From: Microcaldota archaeon
Lineage (GTDB): Archaea; Micrarchaeota; Micrarchaeia; Norongarragalinales; Norongarragalinaceae
Reading direction: 5' to 3'
Assembly: GCA_018304285.1 (NCBI GenBank)
Contig: JAGVWL010000011.1
Location: 1-26,172, forward strand
Length of the DNA: 26,172 nucleotides
Shown here: positions 13,250 to 20,714 of the stretch, one piece after another
Position numbering within the stretch: position 1 is the stretch's first letter
Layout: each line of letters opens with the position of its first letter
Made by a program: the position numbers and the translations under genes
Notes under the pieces: model-generated
Told to the model about the DNA's origin: nothing
Seen by the model: only the letters and a program-made list of their open reading frames with translations
The model's database searches: none

Positions 13250-14788
13250 ATGGGTTATTTTGAGGCTCTCACCAAGAAAGCCAAGGAAAAGGGGGGCGAA
13301 GTTCCTGCAGTGCAAGCGCGCAAGCCCGAAGACGAAGGCGGGAAGAAAAGAGTGCTGGTCGATTCTTACGGCGAAGTGAAGATTTACAAAGACCCTTCCG
13401 AACCCATCCTGCTTTACGAAATTCCCTCGCCCCACTACAAGGGCGGCGAAAAGACGCTCATCGATTCGCTCGTGCAAATCGCAATAGGCGTGATGCCCCC
13501 CGACGTAGCCTCGCTGAGCGACGAGGAAAAGCGAAGGAAGTATTACAACAAAGTTCTGGAAATAATCGAGAAAACTCCGGAGCTGAACGTTCCGGTGCAC
13601 GCGAAAGACTTTTACGCTTCGGCCGTTGTAAGGGAAATGGCTGGCTACAGCCTTATCGACCCGCTGGTTGCGGACGACCGCCTCGAGGAAATAATGATAA
13701 TAGGGCCGGGAAAGCCCGTTTACATCTTCCACCGCAAGTACGAGATGATGAAGACCAACGTCGTCTTTTACGAAGACGAGGACATCCGCAACTTGATCGA
13801 GCGCATAGGGAGGACGGTGGGAAGGCGCATCGACACGCAAGTGCCCTTGATAGACGCGCGGTTGCCCGACGGCACGCGTGTGAACGCAACAATCCCCCCG
13901 TCGAGCATAGACGGCTCAACGCTTACGCTCCGCAAGTTCCGGCACGACCCGCTGAGCATAATCGATTTGATCAACTTCAATACCCTCGACGTCGAAACCG
14001 CCGCATTGCTGTGGATTGCGACCGACGGCTTGGGCGCGTATCCTGCCAATGTCCTCGTTTCCGGGGGAACGGCAAGCGGAAAAACCACTTCCCTAAACGT
14101 CTTATGCTCTTTCGTGCCAAACAGCGAGCGCATTGTGACCATCGAAGACACTGCGGAGCTGGATTTGCCTTTGGAACATTGGATTCGTTTGGAGGTGCGG
14201 CCGCCTTCGCTGGAAGGGACTGGCGAAATCACGATGAATGATTTGGTGAAAAACAGCATCCGCATGCGCCCTGACAGGATTATTGTGGGTGAAATCCGCG
14301 GGGACGAGGGTTATACGATGTTCAATGCGATGAATACAGGGCATCGAGGAGTCATGGGCACGGTGCACGCTAACTCTGCGCAGGAAACCCTGGTGCGTTT
14401 GGCATCTCCGCCCATAAGCGTTCCCAACATCATGATTTCGTCGTTGAACATGATTTTGATGCAGCACAGGATTCACGACAGGCGGCTGGGCACGCTGCGC
14501 AGGATTACCGAAATCGCCGAAGTCGTGGCTACCGACCCCAACAAACCGGAAATACAGGTGATTTATTCTTGGGATCCCGTGAAGGACAAGCTTTTCCCGA
14601 CGGGCTTGCAGTCGTTTTTCGTCGACTCGCTCAAGCGCTATACGGGGCTGGATGATGCGGGAATACAGCGGGAGCTGGACGAAAGGAAGGCCGTGCTGCG
14701 CAAGCTTGCGCAAAGCGGAATCCGCGACATGGCCGAAGTGTGCAAGGTTACGCAAAGCTACGTTTCGCGCAGGAAGCTTTCTATTTGA
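13250..14788 (+). CDS. Type II/IV secretion system ATPase (archaeal pilus assembly motor)
   Basis: A 512-residue cytoplasmic hexameric ATPase of the PilB/GspE/FlaI/TadA superfamily that powers pilin insertion. Walker A is GGTASGKTT (272-280), the Asp box region is IVTIEDTAEL (295-304), Walker B is RIIVGEIR (343-350) and the His box is MGTVHANS (369-376). The N-terminal domain includes YEIPSPHY, the segment GYSLIDPLVADDRLEEIMI and the arginine-rich IGRTVGRRIDTQVPLIDARL common to archaeal members. The C terminus carries a small ordered extension (QRELDERKAVLRKLAQSGIR). The start at the ATG at 13250 is supported by the TATA box 25 bp upstream. The following platform and pilin genes make it the motor of this locus. 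Confidence 0.93.
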   Translation: MGYFEALTKKAKEKGGEVPAVQARKPEDEGGKKRVLVDSYGEVKIYKDPSEPILLYEIPSPHYKGGEKTLIDSLVQIAIGVMPPDVASLSDEEKRRKYYNKVLEIIEKTPELNVPVHAKDFYASAVVREMAGYSLIDPLVADDRLEEIMIIGPGKPVYIFHRKYEMMKTNVVFYEDEDIRNLIERIGRTVGRRIDTQVPLIDARLPDGTRVNATIPPSSIDGSTLTLRKFRHDPLSIIDLINFNTLDVETAALLWIATDGLGAYPANVLVSGGTASGKTTSLNVLCSFVPNSERIVTIEDTAELDLPLEHWIRLEVRPPSLEGTGEITMNDLVKNSIRMRPDRIIVGEIRGDEGYTMFNAMNTGHRGVMGTVHANSAQETLVRLASPPISVPNIMISSLNMILMQHRIHDRRLGTLRRITEIAEVVATDPNKPEIQVIYSWDPVKDKLFPTGLQSFFVDSLKRYTGLDDAGIQRELDERKAVLRKLAQSGIRDMAEVCKVTQSYVSRRKLSI

Positions 14789-14796
14789 ATCCCGTA

Positions 14797-14818
14797 TTTT
14801 TTGTTGGCGTGTTTTTTT
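14797..14818 (+). terminator. T-rich intrinsic terminator after the ATPase gene
   Basis: Runs of six T (14797-14802) and seven T (14812-14818) lie just after the stop codon, and six more T follow at 14835-14840. T tracts without a strong hairpin are the usual archaeal termination signal, so the ATPase may be a single-gene transcript. Confidence 0.5.
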
Positions 14819-14853
14819 CCCCGTTTTCCGCCCATTTTTTCCATGAAACCGTG

Positions 14854-14861
14854 TTTTAAAA
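14854..14861 (+). promoter_or_regulatory. TATA box for the first platform gene
   Basis: TTTTAAAA centred about 26 bp before the ATG at 14884, consistent with a leaderless transcript that starts the long pilus operon. Confidence 0.55.
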
Positions 14862-14883
14862 GCGATTTTGTGTTAAGGATTTC

Positions 14884-15924
14884 ATGCCTGACGATAAACT
14901 CAAGCGATTGAGCGAGACAGTGCGGAAAGAGCCGACGAGCGAAGGGGTCGAGCGCATCATTTCCAAGCTCAGGCCCAAGGACGAGGAAACGATCGTCGAA
15001 TCGAAAACCCCGCTGGACTTCAGGAAAGTGGATTTCGAGGACGGCAAGGGAATCGTTTCGGCGATAGGCAAGTTCTATTCTTTTCTCGAAGCGCCGCTTG
15101 AAGGGCTGGCATCGTTTTTGTCCAACTTTCCTGCAGTGCGTTCGTTGGACCGGAACCTCAAGGCTGCGGGAATGCATTTCAACACGGAAACGTATTTGAT
15201 AATCGCTTCGGCAACCTCGCTTTTCCTTGCTCTCGTGTGCTTCATCGTCCTCGCAACCGTTTCCATATCCATAAACGACCAGGTTTCGTTTTTCATAAAC
15301 CCCGTCGTTTCCCTCGTGGTTTTCCTCGTTGCCGCAGTGGTGATTTTGGTTTATCCCAGTTCGAAGGCCAGCGAACGCGCCGCACAAGTGGACAAGGCAC
15401 TGCCTTTCGCCTTGCGGCAGTTGGCAACCCAGCTGAAGGCCGGCTTGAGCTTTTACAAATCGCTCAGTTCGCTTGCAAAATCCGAGTACGGGCTGTTGAG
15501 CAAGGAGCTTGAAATAGTATTGCGCGACTTGGATTCGGGTTTGAGCACCGAAGAGGCGTTGAGGCTTTTGACGCAGAGGGTGAAGTCGGAAGGCTTGCAC
15601 AAGGCCGTGCTTCAAATAATCCGGGCGATGAAGACCGGCGGAAACCTTTCGGTCGTGATTTCGGAAATCGCGGACGACGTTTCTTTCGAAACGCGCCAGC
15701 AAATCCGCGATTTCACGGAAAAGCTGAACCTCGTGAGCATTTTGTACATCATGCTCGGCATCGTCATGCCCGTGGTCGTCGCGATTTTGTCTGCCGTGCT
15801 GCAAATCCCGCTGTTCGCAGGAACCATTCCAAGCTGGTTCGTTTACGCCGGCTTTGGAATGTCGATAGTGTTCATGATCTTGATAGTCTACATCACGAGG
15901 AAAATGGAGCCCGCGGCTTGGTGA
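14884..15924 (+). CDS. Type IV pilus platform protein, T2SSF/TadC family (first copy)
   Basis: A 346-residue inner-membrane platform protein. Residues 1-80 are a charged cytoplasmic domain. Two transmembrane helices follow (about 100-125 and 135-160). The T2SSF cytoplasmic domain then shows KALPFALRQLATQLKAGLSF and the helical LSKELEIVLRDLDSGLSTEEAL, with ISEIADDVSFETRQQIRDF near its end. Two C-terminal helices close the protein (SILYIMLGIVMPVVVAIL and the SWFVYAGFGMSIVFMILIVY region). Seven bases separate it from the second platform gene. Archaeal pili usually have one large TadC/FlaJ with two T2SSF domains; here the job seems split between two proteins, or two distinct platforms pair. Confidence 0.88.
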   Translation: MPDDKLKRLSETVRKEPTSEGVERIISKLRPKDEETIVESKTPLDFRKVDFEDGKGIVSAIGKFYSFLEAPLEGLASFLSNFPAVRSLDRNLKAAGMHFNTETYLIIASATSLFLALVCFIVLATVSISINDQVSFFINPVVSLVVFLVAAVVILVYPSSKASERAAQVDKALPFALRQLATQLKAGLSFYKSLSSLAKSEYGLLSKELEIVLRDLDSGLSTEEALRLLTQRVKSEGLHKAVLQIIRAMKTGGNLSVVISEIADDVSFETRQQIRDFTEKLNLVSILYIMLGIVMPVVVAILSAVLQIPLFAGTIPSWFVYAGFGMSIVFMILIVYITRKMEPAAW

Positions 15925-15931
15925 ACGGAGA

Positions 15932-16858
15932 ATGACGTCTTTGCAGGAAGCGAAGGAAAAGATCGCGTCGGAGTACGAGAAAATACGCGAGTACTACGCG
16001 GCGACGGGCTTTACTTTCTCTTTTGAAATGTTCATTGCGGCCTTTGCAGTGCTGGCATTGCTAGTTTCCTTCGTCCTGCTGCTGTTGAACCTGGACGTTT
16101 TCGAGGTGGCGATAGCGTTCGTCGCGATAATGAGTTTTGCCGTGAGCATTCCAATTTCGATACGTGAAAGCAGGATTGCGGAAGTCGAGAAGAACCTGCC
16201 CGACGCGCTAAAGCATATGGCTTTGGTGCTGAAGGCGGGAGGGACCGTCGAAAACGCGTTGGAGGAAGTGGCGATACCAGACGGCTACGGCCAGCTGGGA
16301 AGCGACTTCAAGAAAGCGCTGTTCCGACTGCGGCGGGGGCAGAGTTTCGAAGCGGTGCTGACGAAGACTGCCGACGAGAGCGGCTCGCTCCTGCTCAGGC
16401 GCACTGCGTCAATCATCGTCGACGCCCGCCGTGCAGGCGCCGGCCTTGCCGACGTCCTTTTCGCGATTTCCGACGACGCCAAGGACGTCCTGCACATACA
16501 GCGCGAGCGGCTTTCGAGAACGGTCATGCACGCGATTTTCATTGCAGCCGCGAGCATAATCATCGCGCCGTTCATTTTCGGGTTTGCGCTGAGCGTAATC
16601 AATTTCATCGTGGTGAACATGCTCAAGGCTTTGCCGAGCGCAAAGCCCCTGGACGTTTGCGCGCTCAACACCACTTTCGTAGTGTTCTTAATGTCGCAGG
16701 CGCTCATCGCCACGATAGCGCTGGGAATAGTCCGGTTCGGAAAGGGTGGAAAGTATTTATTGTACATTCCCGTTCTAATTTTGGTTTCGCTCTTGATTTT
16801 CGAGGGCGCCAAGTGGGCCAGCAACTCCATTGTAGGGGGCGTTGGACTGATTTGCTGA
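15932..16858 (+). CDS. Type IV pilus platform protein, T2SSF/TadC family (second copy)
   Basis: A 308-residue protein with the same plan as the preceding gene but a shorter N-terminal domain. Two transmembrane helices (about 30-75) precede the T2SSF domain, marked by VEKNLPDALKHMALVLKAGG and the later FKKALFRLRRGQSFEAVL. IIVDARRAGAGLADVLFAIS is the second conserved block, followed by three to four C-terminal helices. The paralogues are clearly divergent in sequence, which argues against a recent duplication. It likely forms the membrane ring with its partner, contacting the ATPase on the cytoplasmic side and the pilins within the membrane. Confidence 0.88.
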   Translation: MTSLQEAKEKIASEYEKIREYYAATGFTFSFEMFIAAFAVLALLVSFVLLLLNLDVFEVAIAFVAIMSFAVSIPISIRESRIAEVEKNLPDALKHMALVLKAGGTVENALEEVAIPDGYGQLGSDFKKALFRLRRGQSFEAVLTKTADESGSLLLRRTASIIVDARRAGAGLADVLFAISDDAKDVLHIQRERLSRTVMHAIFIAAASIIIAPFIFGFALSVINFIVVNMLKALPSAKPLDVCALNTTFVVFLMSQALIATIALGIVRFGKGGKYLLYIPVLILVSLLIFEGAKWASNSIVGGVGLIC

Positions 16859-16888
16859 AAAAACTCGCGTGGAGGCTGTATTGCACAT

Positions 16889-17008
16889 ATGGTGTTGGAG
16901 AAAAAGCGGAGGGCGCAGGCGACCATTGAATACGCTTTGCTCATCGCATTCGTCGTCGTATTGATTACGGCTATAGGGTATTTCATCAAAACCAGGGTGT
17001 TGGCTTGA
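16889..17008 (+). CDS. Mini-pilin of 39 residues (class III signal peptide)
   Basis: MVLEKKRRAQATIEYALLIA followed by a hydrophobic run and a short basic tail. The archaeal class III prepilin motif is exact: basic leader, cleavage before Q, and Glu at mature position 5 (QATIE). After cleavage only about 30 residues would remain, essentially the N-terminal alpha helix without a globular head. It overlaps the next pilin by four bases. It was found by reading the frame directly because it is so short. It could be a pilus subunit in a heteropolymer or an accessory helix. Confidence 0.82.
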   Translation: MVLEKKRRAQATIEYALLIAFVVVLITAIGYFIKTRVLA

Positions 17009-17184
17009 ATTCGCGCAAGGCGCAGACTGCGCTGGAATACATGATCCTGCTCGCCGGAATACTCGTAGTCATAGTTTTGCTGACGATAATGATACGCGGC
17101 GGGATTTTCATCCCAGCGCAGAACGAAATCAACACGAGCGTTGCGACCATAAAAGGCTTCGGGTCTGCTTTGGCCAGCCCTTGA
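17005..17184 (+). CDS. Small pilin of 59 residues (class III signal peptide), TTG start
   Basis: Starts with TTG inside the TTGA that ends the preceding gene, with GGGTG seven bases upstream. The protein begins MNSRKAQTALEYMILLAGIL, with cleavage before Q and Glu at mature position 5, followed by a long hydrophobic helix and about 25 mostly polar residues (from FIPAQNEINTSVATIKGFG to the end). It is a normal archaeal pilin head-to-tail layout, but with a very small head. Its coupling to the 39-residue gene suggests the two are made in fixed ratio. Confidence 0.82.
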   Translation: MNSRKAQTALEYMILLAGILVVIVLLTIMIRGGIFIPAQNEINTSVATIKGFGSALASP

Positions 17185-17198
17185 GCGTATGCATGAAA

Positions 17199-17208
17199 GT
17201 TTTTAAAG
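17199..17208 (+). promoter_or_regulatory. TATA box for the 104-residue pilin
   Basis: GTTTTTAAAG about 48 bp before the ATG at 17252. The predicted start site near 17229 leaves a leader of about 23 bases that contains GGGAGG (17237-17242). An own promoter plus a strong ribosome binding site suits a highly expressed structural pilin. Confidence 0.55.
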
Positions 17209-17251
17209 CCGAGTGAGTAATGAAATAAACGAGATTGGGAGGTTGTTTTTT

Positions 17252-17566
17252 ATGGAAAAGAAAGGACAGGGAATGTTTGAGTACATCTTGCTTTTGGCTG
17301 GAATCCTGCTTATAGTGGTTCTCGCAATCGTGGTTTTGAGGGGAGGCTTGTTCGGAGGAGCGGAAACAGACATCAAAGCCCAAAACTGCCAGGCCGCGCT
17401 GTCGCGGTCTTCCGCTTGTTACGCTTCATCGGGCGCTTGGAACCAGACTGGCGCGCCAACGCCGTATCCCCCGGCTTGCGTGAGCATTAACTACAATGCT
17501 TCTGCTGACGGCTGCAGCGCGGCTTTCGGCGATGACTGCAGTTGCGGCGTTCAGCCCGGCGCTTGA
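17252..17566 (+). CDS. Type IV pilin of 104 residues, probable main pilin
   Basis: Begins MEKKGQGMFEYILLLAGILL. Cleavage after KKG leaves Q at +1 and Glu at +5, then a hydrophobic helix of about 20 residues and a Gly-rich hinge (RGGLFGGAE). The head of about 65 residues carries six cysteines (NCQ, ACY, ACV, GCS, DCSCG), enough for three disulfides, and Asn-x-Ser/Thr sites (NQT, NAS) for possible N-glycosylation. The ATG at 17252 is preferred over an upstream in-frame start because it begins the prepilin leader and follows GGGAGG. Its own promoter and size make it the best candidate for the major subunit of the fibre. Confidence 0.85.
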   Translation: MEKKGQGMFEYILLLAGILLIVVLAIVVLRGGLFGGAETDIKAQNCQAALSRSSACYASSGAWNQTGAPTPYPPACVSINYNASADGCSAAFGDDCSCGVQPGA

Positions 17567-17581
17567 GGCGCGTGAAACTGC

Positions 17582-17749
17582 ATGCGCAAAAGCCAGGCTG
17601 CCATCGAGTACATACTCTTGGTAGCCTTGGGGCTTTTCATCATAGTCGTAGGCTTTACGATCGCTTTTTTCGTGAACGATTTCACGAAAAGCGTTTTGGT
17701 CGGCGTCGACCAAACCCGTGCGCAGGCGATAGCCCTGCTCGTCAAATGA
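17582..17749 (+). CDS. Small pilin of 55 residues (class III signal peptide)
   Basis: Begins MRKSQAAIEYILLVALGLFI, with Q at +1 and Glu at +5 of the mature protein, a hydrophobic helix and a short polar end (VNDFTKSVLVGVDQTRAQAI). The head is only about 20 residues. It lies 15 bases after the 104-residue pilin and 25 bases before the prepilin peptidase, so the three are probably cotranscribed. Confidence 0.82.
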   Translation: MRKSQAAIEYILLVALGLFIIVVGFTIAFFVNDFTKSVLVGVDQTRAQAIALLVK

Positions 17750-17774
17750 CCTTTCCGCATAGTATTTTGCACTG

Positions 17775-18266
17775 ATGAGTTTTCCCTTGCTTTATCCCGC
17801 CGCGTTCGCTTTCATCGCCGCGGCCAGCGTTTTCGACCTGCGCTTCAGGCGCATTCCCGATTTGCTTAATGCTGGCTTTTTCGTTTTATGCCTTGCCGCA
17901 AGCCTTTATTACGGCACCGGCGTTTTAGCCCAGTTCGCCTTGTTTTCCGCGCTTTCGCTTTTCTTTTCTCTTTTGCTTTACCGCATGGGCGCTTGGGGCG
18001 GAGGCGATGCGAAGTTTTTCATCGCGCTTTCCGCTTCCCTCGCAGTTTTCGGCAAAAGCCTCGAAAGCGTGGTATTGCTTTTCCTGCTTTCCGCCTTGCT
18101 GTTGGGCGTAGCCGCGCTTTTCTCGCGCCGCGCCATGCGCTTTCCGGGTTTGGAAATAAACCTATTAAATGCCCTTGGCGTAAGGCATTCTGAACGCGGG
18201 GGAAGGCGAATGGTTTTCGCGCCGTTCCTTTCGGCCGCGTTCGCGGCAATGGTGTTTTTCGCATGA
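17775..18266 (+). CDS. Prepilin peptidase (A24 aspartyl family, archaeal)
   Basis: A 163-residue multispanning membrane protease that removes the leader of class III prepilins. The two catalytic aspartates are present: D21 in SVFDLRFRRIPD and D78 in the GxGD-type motif GGGDAKFF (75-82). About six hydrophobic segments are visible. It is short compared with bacterial PilD and matches archaeal FlaK/EppA-like enzymes. No methyltransferase domain is present. Its position in the middle of the pilin genes supports the assignment. Its stop overlaps the start of the next pilin in ATGA. Confidence 0.92.
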   Translation: MSFPLLYPAAFAFIAAASVFDLRFRRIPDLLNAGFFVLCLAASLYYGTGVLAQFALFSALSLFFSLLLYRMGAWGGGDAKFFIALSASLAVFGKSLESVVLLFLLSALLLGVAALFSRRAMRFPGLEINLLNALGVRHSERGGRRMVFAPFLSAAFAAMVFFA

Positions 18267-18727
18267 AATCGCAGATCGGCGTTGAGTTTTTCCTCGTGTT
18301 GAGCGTTGTCGTGGCTTTTTCGGTCATATTGTATGCAACTGCTTACTCCGAAGTGGGCAAAACGCGCGCTTTGAACGACGCGGTGCTTTCGAAATCCGCG
18401 ATAGACTCGATGGCGCAGGCCGTGGATTTCGCTTTCCTGAGCGGAAATGCAACTCTCTTGCGCAGGGAACTTTTCGTTTCACCGAACTCCAATTGTTTTT
18501 ACAACACCACTTCGGGCGTGCTCAAGCTCTACTGCACCGTTTCCTCGGAATACTTGAAGGAATTGACTGCGGGCAAGGAACAGGTTTTCAGCAGGGAGCT
18601 GCTAGTGCCGAGGGGAAAGCTGGTTTTGTCGGACTGCGCTCCGTTCACGGGCGGGTGGGTGAACGTGACCATCCGCAACGAAATGGCTTCGTCCGGCTTC
18701 GTTAACGTATCGTGCAAAAACGCTTGA
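18263..18727 (+). CDS. Type IV pilin-like protein, 154 residues
   Basis: Begins MKSQIGVEFFLVLSVVVAFS with a very short leader, Q at +1 and Glu at +5 (QIGVE), then a hydrophobic helix. The head of about 120 residues has three cysteine positions (NCFYN, LYCTV, SDCAP) plus a C-terminal SCKNA, so disulfides are likely. Several Asn-x-Ser/Thr sites (NAT, NTT, NVT, NVS) are present. The ATGA overlap with the peptidase gene shows translational coupling. It is a secondary pilin, possibly an adhesive or initiating subunit. Confidence 0.82.
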   Translation: MKSQIGVEFFLVLSVVVAFSVILYATAYSEVGKTRALNDAVLSKSAIDSMAQAVDFAFLSGNATLLRRELFVSPNSNCFYNTTSGVLKLYCTVSSEYLKELTAGKEQVFSRELLVPRGKLVLSDCAPFTGGWVNVTIRNEMASSGFVNVSCKNA

Positions 18728-18742
18728 AAAGGTGCGTATGGT

Positions 18743-19138
18743 TTGTCGCAATTGTTGAAATCGCAGGCCGGCGTGGAGTTCATCATACTCGCTTCGATGG
18801 TCTTTGCAATCGCAGTAATAATCCTTTCCAACGCGTTCAAGGAAATGGAGCTGAACCTTGCCGTCGCCTCGGTGCGGAACGCAGGGGAGCAGATAGCCTT
18901 GAGCGAGGGCGTGACGTTCTACAACGTTTCCTACTACGCGCAGGACGGCACAGTGTTTTTGAAGCCGTTTTTTTCCGACGGGACGCCTAACCAGGCGCGC
19001 GTGGACGCGATGGCCGGATACGTGAAAGCAGTAATTGCGCCCAACGCGGATTTCGAACAGGCGGGCATGTTTTTCCACCACGCGCCGTTTTTGCGTGGGT
19101 TGATTGCAGGAACCCCGGACTGCATTGGCTTTGGATGA
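18743..19138 (+). CDS. Type IV pilin-like protein, 131 residues, TTG start
   Basis: The TTG at 18743 follows GGTG (18731-18734) by eight bases. The protein begins MSQLLKSQAGVEFIILASMV, with cleavage before Q and Glu at +5 (QAGVE). The head of about 95 residues contains a Tyr/Phe-rich stretch (FYNVSYYAQDGTVFLKPFF) and only one cysteine near the C terminus. The preceding pilin ends 15 bases earlier. Together they look like a pair of minor pilins. Confidence 0.8.
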   Translation: MSQLLKSQAGVEFIILASMVFAIAVIILSNAFKEMELNLAVASVRNAGEQIALSEGVTFYNVSYYAQDGTVFLKPFFSDGTPNQARVDAMAGYVKAVIAPNADFEQAGMFFHHAPFLRGLIAGTPDCIGFG

Positions 19139-19481
19139 AAACAGGCTTTTCCTCGCTTCGTTGTTCCTCGCGTTCGCGGGAATAGGCGCATTGTTCTTCC
19201 TATCGCAATCGCTTTCCCCGGCGCAAGTCGAAGTCTCGCAATTGTCGGGAGAGGACGTCGGAAAATTCGTTTCCGCCAAGGGTTCGGTGCGTTCCATCTA
19301 CAACGGAGCGGGTTTCACCTCGTTCAGCCTATGCACTTCTAATTGCATCAAGGCCGTGGTTTTCAACCGCAATGCCGGCGCCAGCGTGAAACAGGGGAAT
19401 TTCGTTTTGGTCGAGGGAAGGGTTTCGGAATTCAAGGGCGTTTTGCAAATCACCGTGGAGAGCGTGGAAGTTTTGAAGTAG
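19104..19481 (+). CDS. Membrane-anchored OB-fold protein (putative nucleic acid binding)
   Basis: A 125-residue protein: one transmembrane helix (LFLASLFLAFAGIGALFFL, about 15-33) followed by a compact domain of about 85 residues. The domain's strand pattern (GKFVSAKGSVRSIYNG, FTSFSLCTSNCIKAVVF, NFVLVEGRVSEFKGVLQITV) is an OB fold of the tRNA_anti/ExoVII-like type, which usually binds single-stranded nucleic acid. The SLCTSNC pair could form a disulfide, which would suit an outside location; a short N-terminal segment then a helix also predicts the OB domain outside. The start is uncertain: TTG at 19104, 19125 or 19131, all overlapping the preceding pilin. It is tightly followed by the TctA-like gene. 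Confidence 0.75.
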   Translation: MQEPRTALALDENRLFLASLFLAFAGIGALFFLSQSLSPAQVEVSQLSGEDVGKFVSAKGSVRSIYNGAGFTSFSLCTSNCIKAVVFNRNAGASVKQGNFVLVEGRVSEFKGVLQITVESVEVLK

Positions 19482-19496
19482 CGGGGAAAAATCGCG

Positions 19497-20666
19497 TTGC
19501 TGTGTGGAGTGTGGGGTTTTTTGCTGCAAGAGTTTTTCGCCGGCTTTGTCCTGGGGTTTTCGGGGCTTATCGCGTTCGTGCACACGAATTTCCTCCTGCA
19601 GTTTTCCTCGCAATTCCTCCCGGCTCAAGGTTTTTCCAAGGCGATTTTCGCTTCTTCCCTTTCGTTCTCGAAAATCGTTTTCGAGCTCGTGCCTTCGATT
19701 TTCTTTTTCGTCCCCTCGGCTTCCTACGGCGTTTCGGTTTTGCCGGCTCAAAAGCTTTTTTCGCAAGGCAAGGGTACGGTGGCTTTGAAGACCACCCTCG
19801 CGTGCTTTTTCTGCTCGATGATTTTTTCCTTCGCTTTGCTTCCGTTTGTCCTTCTTTTCCTTCCGCACTTGCATTCGTTTCTTGCGCCGGGCGTGGGGTG
19901 GGCGTTGCTTTTGGTGACGTGCGCGTGCCTGCTTTCGAAAAAACGCAGGGCTGAAAGCGTTTTCGCTTTCATGCTTTCGGGCGCGCTGGGCTGGGTTTTG
20001 CTTTCGCGGCCGGTAGTGCAAGAGCCTTTGTTTCCGTTGCTGTCGGGTTTGTTCGGAATTCCCGCGATATTGCTTTCCTCGCAAGTACACGCAAGGCAAG
20101 AGGAAGGAGGCATTGCTCCGCTGGACTTGAAAATCGTTTTTATTTCATGCATCCTCGGCGCTTTCTCTTCCCTTCTCCCGGCAATGTCCCCCGCGTTCCT
20201 CGTTTCGCTTTTGCTTTTGGTCCTCGAGCCTTTCGGGCCCATGCTTTTCGTGCAGTCCGTTGCTGCGGTTTTGGTTTCAAAAACCTTTTTCGATTTCGCG
20301 GGGCTGGTTTTGATAGGGAAAGCGCGCAGCGGGGCTGCTGCCTTTGCTTCGGCCGAACTTTCTTCCCCCGCCGGCCTCGTTCCTGTTTTGGTTGCCGGCG
20401 CCGCCTCTCTGTTTCTCGCGATTTGCGTGATGCTTTTGCTGCAGCGAAAGCTGAGGGAATTCCGTTTTCACGGGCGGAAGTTTTCCTTCGCAGTGCTTTG
20501 CCTGGTGGCCTTGGGCGCGTTTTACCTGGACGGGGGAATGGGCGTGCTGGTTTTGGCCGTAAGCGCAAGCGTGGGCTTGTGCGTAAGCCTTTTGGGCGTG
20601 GACAAGACTACCGCGCTGGGAGCCCTCATCCTTCCTTCGCTGTTCTTCTTTTTCTCCGTCGCTTGA
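19497..20666 (+). CDS. TctA/DUF112-like multispanning membrane protein
   Basis: A 389-residue, very hydrophobic protein with roughly ten transmembrane segments. The N-terminal segment FVLGFSGLIAFVHTNFLLQF corresponds to the conserved GxxxGxxPGxHxN region of archaeal TctA-like proteins (COG1784), and the internal repeat of the family is suggested by two similar halves (SFSKIVFELVPSIFFFVPSA and AAVLVSKTFFDFAGLVLIGK). Bacterial TctA is the permease of the tripartite tricarboxylate transporter, but no partner subunits (TctB, TctC) are present here and the archaeal substrate is unknown. The start at TTG 19497 is uncertain. It sits inside the pilus operon, 15 bases after the OB-fold gene. Confidence 0.75.
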   Translation: MLCGVWGFLLQEFFAGFVLGFSGLIAFVHTNFLLQFSSQFLPAQGFSKAIFASSLSFSKIVFELVPSIFFFVPSASYGVSVLPAQKLFSQGKGTVALKTTLACFFCSMIFSFALLPFVLLFLPHLHSFLAPGVGWALLLVTCACLLSKKRRAESVFAFMLSGALGWVLLSRPVVQEPLFPLLSGLFGIPAILLSSQVHARQEEGGIAPLDLKIVFISCILGAFSSLLPAMSPAFLVSLLLLVLEPFGPMLFVQSVAAVLVSKTFFDFAGLVLIGKARSGAAAFASAELSSPAGLVPVLVAGAASLFLAICVMLLLQRKLREFRFHGRKFSFAVLCLVALGAFYLDGGMGVLVLAVSASVGLCVSLLGVDKTTALGALILPSLFFFFSVA

Positions 20667-20682
20667 GCCGCGGCGCTCAAGC
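20661..20682. repeat. 8-bp perfect inverted repeat between the TctA-like gene and the minor pilins
   Basis: GCTTGAGC (20661-20668) and GCTCAAGC (20675-20682) surround CGCGGC. The left arm contains the stop codon of the TctA-like gene, and the right arm ends eight bases before a TATA box. It may act as a hairpin terminator for the upstream gene or an operator for the downstream promoter. Confidence 0.65.
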
Positions 20683-20689
20683 AAGAAGG

Positions 20690-20696
20690 TTTTAAA
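20690..20696 (+). promoter_or_regulatory. TATA box for the minor-pilin operon
   Basis: TTTTAAA within AAGGTTTTAAAC, 22-28 bp before the ATG codons at 20715 and 20721. The spacing best fits a leaderless start at 20721. Confidence 0.55.
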
Positions 20697-20714
20697 CAAA
20701 AAAACCGTTTGCTT

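Noticed and set aside
19497..20666. ComEC-like DNA channel
   Set aside because: No ComEC competence domain or metallo-beta-lactamase-like motif is visible; the N-terminal glycine/His/Asn pattern fits the TctA-like family better.
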